A DNA stretch of 19,701 nt from Spirochaetaceae bacterium. GTDB taxonomy: Bacteria > Spirochaetota > Spirochaetia > DSM-27196 > PXBQ01. Of the stretch, positions 13,552 through 19,701 are shown one piece after another (within the stretch, counting starts at the first letter, position 1; the number at the start of each line of letters is the position of its first letter). The stretch spans positions 1 to 19,701 of the forward strand of contig PXBQ01000348.1 in assembly GCA_003566875.1 (NCBI GenBank), written 5' to 3'. Under the pieces are notes generated by a model. It had not been told where the DNA came from and searched no databases. It saw only the letters and a list, made by a program, of their open reading frames with translations. The position numbers and the translations under genes are program-made.

Positions 13552-14927
13552 GAGGCCTACACGCGCTCACGCGAAGCACGATGGCTTTTGTGTTGATTCT
13601 GTTCCTCGGCGCGCGATCGATGCCGGCCGACGACTTCGTGTTCGATTTTGACGATATGTTCGACGACGACATGATCGAGGAGGTCGACAACACCGATGAC
13701 CAAGAGTATACCGACGCCTTTCTTGATGAAACGGGAATCACGTTCGGCGGCCGATTCTCTTCGTCGCTCCGGGCGATCGTGCGATGGCCCGAGTATCCCG
13801 ACTCATTCGACGCCGTAAAAAACGCCGGCGAGGATTCGCTCGCCGCGAACATCGACGGCAGACTGTTCTTCGACGCGAGGCCGAATCGTGACTTCCGCGT
13901 GTACGGCAGCGCGCAAACCGCGTATCCATTCACGCAGACGACGCGTGTTCTCGCCGACGACGAGGTCACGACCGCGACGATTCGCGTCCCGAACATCTCG
14001 GTATTCGAACTCTTCTCGGACTTCGCGTGGCGAGATTACGCCTTTTTCCGCGCGGGCAAACAAACGGTGTCGTGGGGCACCGGTTTCTTCTTCTCACCCG
14101 CCGACGTTCTGTCGCTCGCCCCGATCGATCCCGAGGATCCCGAGCGCAGCCGCGAAGGTCCGATATCGATCCGCGTCCGCGTCCCGATCGACATTCATCA
14201 GTTCACGTTCTACCTCATCGCGCCGGAGTCTCTCGTCGACACCCCGAGTCCGTCGATCACTGACCTCGCGATCGCGCCACGCTTCGAGTTCGTCATCGGG
14301 CCCGGCGAGATCGGGATCGCGGGCTTCCTTCAGCAAGACCTCGCGCCGCGCGCGATCATGACCGGTAGTTTCTCGTGGCGCGATCTCGATATGTTCGGCG
14401 AAGCGGTTCTCCGGTACGGGTCGGAACGGACGTTCCTCGCAGAATCCGAACGCGAGACGTTTCGCCGGGACGACGGGGTTTACTTCGACGGTACCCTCGG
14501 CGTCAGGTACGTAAAAAACGACGTCTCGTTTATCGGCCAAGTCCTGTACAACGGCGATGGGTACGATGAGCCCGACATTCTTGGGTCGCTCGGCGAGGCG
14601 TTCTTCCGCCAACAGCAGGGTTCGCCGGTGCCGGCCGGTCCGACGTTGACTGTTGAGGATCTCACGCGAACCGGCCGCTGGTACGGCACGGTCTCGGCGG
14701 GCCACGCCGACGCGTTCGGCACCGATATCGGCGTCTCGGCGCTGCTGCAGGCCAACTTCTCGGACAATTCCGGGATCGTCGGTGTGACGCTCTCGCGTGA
14801 GCTCTTCACGGGGTTATCGGTCTCGGCGACGGCCAACGTCGCGTACGGTGAGGACGGAAGAGAGTTCACGCAAATCGGTCGGTTCGGTCTCTCAATCGCC
14901 GCGCAGTTCGGGACGACGCGTTTTTAG
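13548..14927 (+). CDS. Outer-membrane beta-barrel protein, DUF1302-like
   Basis: A 459-residue exported protein with a signal peptide (about 1-27, cleavage near SMPA), many alternating amphipathic strands and a C-terminal Phe (FGTTRF), the hallmark recognised by the BAM machinery. Residues 28-63 are strikingly acidic (DDFVFDFDDMFDDDMIEE and on). Residues 168-212 read RAGKQTVSWGTGFFF, then SPADVLSLAPIDPEDPER and REGP. This G[RK]Q-xxxWG ... P-x-D ... REG pattern resembles the barrel proteins called DUF1302 that sit beside MMPL transporters and LolA-fold proteins in other bacteria; the resemblance is judged by eye. It is the last gene of the transporter operon, and a role as outer-membrane exit or acceptor is inferred. 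An alternative is an unrelated porin. Confidence 0.8.
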   Translation: MRGLHALTRSTMAFVLILFLGARSMPADDFVFDFDDMFDDDMIEEVDNTDDQEYTDAFLDETGITFGGRFSSSLRAIVRWPEYPDSFDAVKNAGEDSLAANIDGRLFFDARPNRDFRVYGSAQTAYPFTQTTRVLADDEVTTATIRVPNISVFELFSDFAWRDYAFFRAGKQTVSWGTGFFFSPADVLSLAPIDPEDPERSREGPISIRVRVPIDIHQFTFYLIAPESLVDTPSPSITDLAIAPRFEFVIGPGEIGIAGFLQQDLAPRAIMTGSFSWRDLDMFGEAVLRYGSERTFLAESERETFRRDDGVYFDGTLGVRYVKNDVSFIGQVLYNGDGYDEPDILGSLGEAFFRQQQGSPVPAGPTLTVEDLTRTGRWYGTVSAGHADAFGTDIGVSALLQANFSDNSGIVGVTLSRELFTGLSVSATANVAYGEDGREFTQIGRFGLSIAAQFGTTRF

Positions 14928-14933
14928 TACCGG

Positions 14934-14952
14934 GGGCCGCGTACGCGAGCCC
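14934..14952. terminator. Weak stem-loop between convergent genes
   Basis: GGGC (14934-14937) pairs with GCCC (14949-14952) and CGC (14938-14940) with GCG (14945-14947), with one bulged base and a GTAC loop. It lies in the 29-base gap between the two convergent stop codons. Neither strand has a T-tract after it, so termination, if any, would need Rho or be inefficient. Confidence 0.25.
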
Positions 14953-14956
14953 TGCG

Positions 14957-17900
14957 TCACTTCTTCGAGTTGATCTCGAGAATGAGTTCCACCTCGCCGC
15001 GGCCGATCTTCACGGCCCGCGAGATCTCATCGACGTTCCAACCCTGCCGCGCGAGCTTCGTGACCGTGTCGCGGGCGGATAACGACGGTGCGCCTTTCTG
15101 ACGCGGAGCCGCTTTGTTCTCGTCCTTCAGGATCGTCCCGAGCAGCTTAACCTGATCCTCGGCTTCCTGGCGGACCTCTTCGAGGCGCGTCTCGGTCCGC
15201 GCGAGCCACTCGCGCGCCGTGTTCAGCGACTCCATCCGCTGCTCGATGCTCCCGAGCGTCTTTTCGAGATTCGTGAGTTGCCGCGCCGCCTGGTCGGCCT
15301 CTTTTTTCCCGGCCGCGATAGACCGAAGCTGCGTCGATAGCTCTTCGACACGATCGGGTAACGTTTCGAGTTCCGACGAGATCTCGGTGAGCCTCGACTC
15401 GATGTTCTCGAGCGCCTGGAAGTTACGGTCCACCCCTTCGGTCGTCACGTCGATTATTCCGCGTTTCTTCTCGAGGCGTTCGAACCGACTCTCGACGTCC
15501 TTCTCGAGTTCCTCGAGATTCCGCAGCTGCGCTTGCATCGTCTGAACCGCGTCGTGATTGGCCGTAAGCGTTTCGAGCTTCAGATCGACCGTCTGCGAGA
15601 GACTCATAAGCTTCTTGTAATCATCGTCGAGCACGTCGATACGGCGCTTTTCGGCCATGAACTTCCCCAGTTTGTCCCCGGCTTCGCTCGCAAGTTTGCG
15701 GATCTTGCCGAACTGAGACTCGATCTCCCGAATCTCACCTCGTTGGCTCTCGACGCGCGTGATCGACGACTTGAGCTCCTCGATATTCTCGGTCAAAGAA
15801 ATCTTGAGCGTGTCGGCGCGTTCGAAGATCTTTGTCTGTTCCGCAAATGCGCGCTGCTTTTTGTCTATCTCTTTGAGTGTAGCTGCGAGATCGTTCGTCT
15901 CATCGTGCAACTTCGCGAACATCCTCGTTTGCATCGTCGAGAAGTTATCGCGCGTCTCGGTCACGAATGACTTAAACTCTCGCGACGCGCCGGTCGCTTC
16001 TTCGATCAGATCGTGAGCATCGCGCTCGATCTGATTTTTCAGATCGTTGTAACGATGCGTGAAGTCCGACAGCGCGTCACGGGTCTTCTCCGCGAGATCA
16101 GAGCTCAACGTATCGAGGCTCAACGAGATCGCGTCCATCGTGTCGCGCTGCGAGGAAATCGCCGTGTCGACCGTCGAGATCGTCGACTCGAACTCGTCTT
16201 TGAGCCGGTCGATACGATCGTGAGTGCTCGACCTGAACGTCTCGAACTCGTTTTCGATCGCACGCGTATAGCGACCGAACTCGTCCTCAAATATTTGTCG
16301 ATTTCGCTCTTCAATCTCGGTTATGTCGTTCCGTGCGGAACCTTCAAATTCGCGGATAGTCGTCTCGGTCGCGACGATCCGGTCTTTGACACCCGACTCA
16401 AACCGCTCGAACTGGTGCGAGACACGCTCCTGCAACTCGGCCAAAGAACCGCGCAGCTCTTCCGTGTACGCCGACTCGAGTTCGGTTCGCTTCCGGTTTC
16501 CTTCTTCTCCAATCACGTCGAGACGACGTGTAATCTCGGTCTGCCACTCAGTGACGCGCGACTCCATGCCGGCGCTCCGTTCGCGCAGATCCGTGAAAAA
16601 CTCATCCTCGAATACCTTGAGCTTCTCCGACACGTTGTCGTACGCACGCTGCTTCAGCTCCGCGATTCCTGTCTCGATGCTCTGCATCTCGTCGCGGATC
16701 GCGCGCAAATGACCGTCCGCCTCGGATTTGTCGGCCGAACGCTGCTCGGCTAGTTCGCGTCCAAACGCATTGAACTCCTCGCGCAGGCGCGCGGTCACGC
16801 GATCCATCGAGTCGCGCAGGTTCCGCTCGAGGTCATCGAGGTCCGAATTGACCGATTCGATCCGGTTGAACCGATACGTCACCGAGTCTTCGTACTCCTC
16901 GAGGCGCTTCTCAACCGAAGAAACAACGTTCTTCTCGATGTTTTCGACCGCAGACGTGAGGTCGCGGCTCAGTTCGTTTCGGTGGCGAAGAATCGCCGAC
17001 GATACGTCCGCGACATTTTTGGTCACCTCGGAATTGAGTTCCGCTATTCGCTGGTTTATCTCCGCCCGGATCTCCGCGACGCGACCGTTATCCGCATCGA
17101 CGCCTTCCTTGACCTCCCGAACGTGTTCTTCAAAAATGGTCTTTGTATCTTCAGCGAGGCGTTTCCCATCCGCGTGCACCTCTTCGAGCTGATTCTCGAG
17201 CCCGGTTCGTGTTTCGACGATGTGCGCGTGAATCGTCTCGACGTTCTTGGCGATCTCGTCGGCAAACTCATCGAGCCGTCGCGCGGAGCTTTCGCGCGCC
17301 TGCGCGACGCCTTGCTCCAACTCACGCTGCATCGCTTCGGTCGCGCTCTCGACATCGCGTGAAATCCGATCAAACTCGCGCCGGACGGTATCGTCGGTCT
17401 CACCGAGCCTCTTCTTGAGTTCCTCGATGCTACTCGCGACGCCGCCTTCGTACTCGTCGATCCGCGCGCGCGTCTCTTCGATGTGCCGATCGATCGTCTC
17501 GCAGTGCCGCCGGTGCGCCTCCGAGGACGACTCGTTCAGCGACCGCACTTGTTCCTCGAGTTCCGAAATGTAGTTGTTCGTCCGTGTCGTCCAGTCGTCG
17601 ACGCGTTTGCGCAGTTCCTCGAACATTCCGTCGATTTGCTCGTGCGACGCCGATGCGGACTCGTTCAACTCGGTTACGCGTTTGTCCATCGCGATCCGAA
17701 CTTCGTCGGTACGCTTGATCAACTCCGCCTCGAGAGCCGCCGTGACTTCCGACGCGCGCTCCTGACCTTCGTTGTCGGCCTGGGAAATCCGGTCCCCGGT
17801 CGTTCGCTCCAGCTCGTACAACGCGCTTTCGAGCGAGTCGGCCTTTTCATCGAGATCGGCTTTGATCTCTTTGAGATTTTCTACGCCGTCAAGCCGATAT

Positions 17901-18871
17901 TTCTCGAAGTCTTCAAGAACCGAATCGCGGGCGGTTTCGAGCTCTGCGCGCGTAAAATCGATCCGTTCCGAGAGCTCCCCGCGGGCCTTCTCGACCTCGG
18001 AGGTGATTGTCTCTTTGAGTCCGGCGAGCGCGTCGGTCTGAAAGGTCCGTCCTTTTTCGGCGAGTTCTTCGAGTCTTTCCTCGTACTGCCGCTCGACGCC
18101 CGTGATATTCTCGCGGAAAAGCTCGACGCTGTGATCGGCCCGCGCCACCTCGGCGGAGAACTCTTCACGGATCCGTTCGGCGTCGAGAGTCGCCTGCTCG
18201 AGCAGCCGGTCGTATAACTCGCGGAGGTCGGACTCGGTCGAGTCGCCAAAACCGCGAGCGCGATCTTCGAGGTCGGACACAAAACTCTCAAACTCGTGTA
18301 CGCGCGCCTCGGCGCTACCGATCTGTTCTGTGAGGCTCTCGGCTTTTTCGTCGATGCGAAGCAGCGCAGTGTCGCGTACGACGTTGAGTTTTTCTTCGTT
18401 GGAAATCTCGAATGCGTGAACGATCGACGGAACCTTAGATTCGAGCTCTTCCATGCGGGCTTGAGCCGCTTTGATCCGTCGCCCGACCTTGTCGACGTAT
18501 TCAGACTCGTCACGAACTCGGTTGATGTTCTCCTCGGCTCGCCGCGTCATCTCGACGAGTTCGTCTACGGTCCGGTCGTACTCGTCGATCTTCTTCGTCA
18601 CGGCAGCAAAGGCATCGGCGCGCTCGCTGAGACCCTGCTCGCCGGATTGCAGGCGTTTGAGAATCTCGCGCGCGGCCCGCTGATGGACTTCGAGCTCGAT
18701 GCCCATGTCCTTGATCATCGTGGCTTTGTCTTGAACGATTCGGTCGAGTTCACCCTCGGCTTTTTCGACGTACCGTTTGACCTTTTCTAAGGATCGGTTG
18801 TTCTTGTCGAGCTGCCGATATACGGATAAGAGTATCACTACGACGAGTAATACGATTGCGTGGCCCAACAT
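14957..18871 (-). CDS. Giant membrane-anchored coiled-coil protein, SpiroCoCo type
   Basis: A 1304-residue protein. Residues 4-18 are one transmembrane helix (HAIVLLVVVILLSVY) followed by RQLDKNNR, so the bulk should face the cytoplasm by the positive-inside rule. From about 20 to 1250 it is nearly all heptad-patterned helix rich in Glu, Arg, Asp, Leu and Ser, with few Pro or Gly; there are only scattered hydrophobic or aromatic breaks. After a short loop containing APRQKGAPS, the last 35 residues (VTKLARQGWNVDEISRAVKI then GRGEVELILEI) look like a small helix-turn-helix-like domain also seen at the C-termini of some membrane-anchored Firmicutes proteins. Spirochete databases call such proteins SpiroCoCo; function unknown, a cytoskeletal or spacer role being plausible. 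ATG 18871 has GAGAGGG just upstream. Confidence 0.88.
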   Translation of the reverse strand: MLGHAIVLLVVVILLSVYRQLDKNNRSLEKVKRYVEKAEGELDRIVQDKATMIKDMGIELEVHQRAAREILKRLQSGEQGLSERADAFAAVTKKIDEYDRTVDELVEMTRRAEENINRVRDESEYVDKVGRRIKAAQARMEELESKVPSIVHAFEISNEEKLNVVRDTALLRIDEKAESLTEQIGSAEARVHEFESFVSDLEDRARGFGDSTESDLRELYDRLLEQATLDAERIREEFSAEVARADHSVELFRENITGVERQYEERLEELAEKGRTFQTDALAGLKETITSEVEKARGELSERIDFTRAELETARDSVLEDFEKYRLDGVENLKEIKADLDEKADSLESALYELERTTGDRISQADNEGQERASEVTAALEAELIKRTDEVRIAMDKRVTELNESASASHEQIDGMFEELRKRVDDWTTRTNNYISELEEQVRSLNESSSEAHRRHCETIDRHIEETRARIDEYEGGVASSIEELKKRLGETDDTVRREFDRISRDVESATEAMQRELEQGVAQARESSARRLDEFADEIAKNVETIHAHIVETRTGLENQLEEVHADGKRLAEDTKTIFEEHVREVKEGVDADNGRVAEIRAEINQRIAELNSEVTKNVADVSSAILRHRNELSRDLTSAVENIEKNVVSSVEKRLEEYEDSVTYRFNRIESVNSDLDDLERNLRDSMDRVTARLREEFNAFGRELAEQRSADKSEADGHLRAIRDEMQSIETGIAELKQRAYDNVSEKLKVFEDEFFTDLRERSAGMESRVTEWQTEITRRLDVIGEEGNRKRTELESAYTEELRGSLAELQERVSHQFERFESGVKDRIVATETTIREFEGSARNDITEIEERNRQIFEDEFGRYTRAIENEFETFRSSTHDRIDRLKDEFESTISTVDTAISSQRDTMDAISLSLDTLSSDLAEKTRDALSDFTHRYNDLKNQIERDAHDLIEEATGASREFKSFVTETRDNFSTMQTRMFAKLHDETNDLAATLKEIDKKQRAFAEQTKIFERADTLKISLTENIEELKSSITRVESQRGEIREIESQFGKIRKLASEAGDKLGKFMAEKRRIDVLDDDYKKLMSLSQTVDLKLETLTANHDAVQTMQAQLRNLEELEKDVESRFERLEKKRGIIDVTTEGVDRNFQALENIESRLTEISSELETLPDRVEELSTQLRSIAAGKKEADQAARQLTNLEKTLGSIEQRMESLNTAREWLARTETRLEEVRQEAEDQVKLLGTILKDENKAAPRQKGAPSLSARDTVTKLARQGWNVDEISRAVKIGRGEVELILEINSKK

Positions 18872-18902
18872 ATTTCCCTCTCCCAGGTTCTATGTTGGCA
18901 GA

Positions 18903-18932
18903 AGTATATACTACTCTTTGCGCGGTTGTACA
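18903..18932 (-). promoter_or_regulatory. Candidate promoter for the coiled-coil gene
   Basis: On the minus strand TGTACA (18932-18927, four of six -35 matches) is followed after 18 bases by TATACT (18908-18903, five of six -10 matches), in the 65-base gap before the coiled-coil ATG at 18871. This would let the long gene be expressed apart from the HAD gene upstream. Confidence 0.4.
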
Positions 18933-18936
18933 GCGA

Positions 18937-19596
18937 TTATTCCGACGTAGGCAGCCGCGAATCGAGCCACTCGGCGAGTTCACAAAAGCGCGAAAACGTG
19001 AAATCCGCGGTGTTCGGCTTCCCCGATGTGATGTGCGCGGTGTGCATGCCCGCGCGTTGTGCGCCGACCACGTCGTACTCGTACGAGTTCCCGACAAAGA
19101 GAATCTTCTCGGGGGAGACGCCGAGACATTCGGCAGCCGCGGCAAACGGTTCGGGGTTCGGCTTCAAGTATCCGGTTTCCTCGGCCGAGATCAAACAGTC
19201 CCACAGACCGTCGAGGCCCAGAATCGCCATTTTTTTCCGTACCGGGAAGTCCGACACCACGGCAAGCTTCGCGCCTCGTTCACGGATCATCGTGAGGACT
19301 TCGCGCGCGCCGGGGTACAGTTTCACTTTGTGTAGAACGGCCTCCCACTCCCGGTAGATGACGCGATCGATTAACTCACGCGCCTCGGGCGTACCGATGC
19401 CGAGCGCCTCAGCGAGTCTGTCGGCCTGGACACGGTAAAAATCGCCGATCGGTCTGATTCGCCGCAGCTCTTTTCTCACGATACGGTAGTTATGAAGGAG
19501 TCGTGCGTGACGGAGCGCGAAAAAAAACGAACGCCGATACATAGCGGCGTTCGGATACAACGTTCCGTCCACGTCAAAAGCTACAGCCGAATACAT
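18937..19596 (-). CDS. HAD-superfamily hydrolase (phosphatase-like)
   Basis: A 219-residue cytoplasmic HAD hydrolase from ATG 19596; GTG 19605 would add three residues (MCG) and is also possible. Motif I is FDVDGTLYPN with nucleophile D8 and acid D10, motif II is VVSDFP with S115, motif III Lys is K145 in GYLKPNPEPF, and motif IV is VGNSYEYDVVGA with D175. Asn replaces the usual first Asp of motif IV (GDS to GNS), a common variant. Residues 14-90 form a helical cap (type C1) rich in Arg and aromatic residues. Substrate cannot be told; phosphoglycolate- or nucleotidase-like HADs look similar. It starts 19 bases after the stop of the TonB-like gene, with GGA/GGG purines upstream, and precedes the coiled-coil gene by 65 bases. 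Confidence 0.88.
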   Translation of the reverse strand: MYSAVAFDVDGTLYPNAAMYRRSFFFALRHARLLHNYRIVRKELRRIRPIGDFYRVQADRLAEALGIGTPEARELIDRVIYREWEAVLHKVKLYPGAREVLTMIRERGAKLAVVSDFPVRKKMAILGLDGLWDCLISAEETGYLKPNPEPFAAAAECLGVSPEKILFVGNSYEYDVVGAQRAGMHTAHITSGKPNTADFTFSRFCELAEWLDSRLPTSE

Positions 19597-19615
19597 CCCG
19601 CACACCCGTCCTGTG

Positions 19616-19701
19616 TTACCGTATCTGATCCGAGCGGATAATCAACGGGAAAATCGCCGTCGACGTTGTCCTGCCCGGGTTGAAGCGCCACTGCCGAACT
19701 G
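19616..19701 (-). CDS. C-terminal end of a TonB-family protein (rest outside window)
   Basis: Only the last 27 codons plus TAA (19618-19616) lie in the window. They encode VRQWRFNPGRTTSTAIF followed by PLIIRSDQIR. The pattern RxWRFxPG, a short polar turn, then a hydrophobic strand near the end is that of the TonB C-terminal domain; E. coli TonB ends with a comparable RRWRYEPG segment (recalled, not searched). TonB links the inner-membrane ExbB/ExbD motor to outer-membrane receptors. The frame is open to the window edge. A second open frame here, ending at 19581, reads without family resemblance. The short length limits confidence. Confidence 0.55.
   Translation of the reverse strand, partial: VRQWRFNPGRTTSTAIFPLIIRSDQIR

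Noticed and set aside
15533..18217. Long plus-strand open frames opposite the coiled-coil gene (up to about 246 codons)
   Set aside because: They are antisense to a highly biased coiled-coil gene; their products are Arg- and Ser- or Leu/Val-rich without family motifs, and no ribosome-binding sites support them.
19581..19700. Second minus-strand open frame at the right edge ending at 19581
   Set aside because: It overlaps the HAD start by 16 bases and shows no family resemblance, whereas the neighbouring frame has a TonB-like pattern and a natural stop 19 bases before the HAD gene.
1..19701. Mobile elements, CRISPR arrays, tRNA or rRNA genes
   Set aside because: No transposase or integrase motif, no regularly spaced direct repeats and no recognisable RNA gene were seen; the region reads as stable chromosome.

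Overview
The window is about 19.7 kb of fairly GC-rich, tightly packed bacterial DNA. No rRNA, tRNA, CRISPR array, insertion sequence or phage gene was recognised. The best lineage clue is a 1304-residue membrane-anchored coiled-coil protein of the kind catalogued in spirochetes as SpiroCoCo. Signal peptides, a LolA-like periplasmic protein, a beta-barrel ending in Phe and a TonB-like C-terminus show a double-membrane envelope. A free-living or commensal spirochete is the most likely source; this is inference, and the genus cannot be read from the window. No stretch over 300 bases lacks a gene; the longest gap is the 192-base divergent promoter region at 8867-9058.

Layout. (1) Positions 1-3681, plus strand: purine cluster purF (5' end missing)-purM-purN-purD. 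PurF, PurD and PurN make the first steps from PRPP to FGAR and PurM closes the imidazole ring. The genes overlap or abut. (2) Positions 3682-8866, minus strand, transcribed right to left: grpE-dnaK-dnaJ, then, behind a candidate terminator and promoter, a small secreted protein with four Ca-loop-like repeats and an rlmB-type rRNA methyltransferase. The purD and rlmB stop codons lie back to back with no base between. (3) Positions 9059-14927, plus strand: ABC ATPase, two paralogous FtsX/MacB-type permeases, a LolA-like periplasmic protein and an outer-membrane beta-barrel. The coupling is very tight (ATGA overlaps and gaps of 5 and 25 bases). Together they look like one trans-envelope export route. 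(4) Positions 14957-19701, minus strand: the last 27 codons of a TonB-like protein at the right edge, a HAD-family phosphatase, and the giant coiled-coil protein.

The most interesting unit is region 3. It has the parts for moving a lipid or lipoprotein-like cargo from inner to outer membrane (motor, two permeases, soluble carrier, barrel). Two of its periplasmic segments carry similar acidic Phe-Asp-Asp stretches that could be docking elements. The rest is mostly well-understood housekeeping, with smaller oddities: a TTG start and strong hairpin ahead of dnaJ, no visible CIRCE upstream of grpE, and a start-stop ATGTGA overlapping the GTG start of the LolA-like gene.
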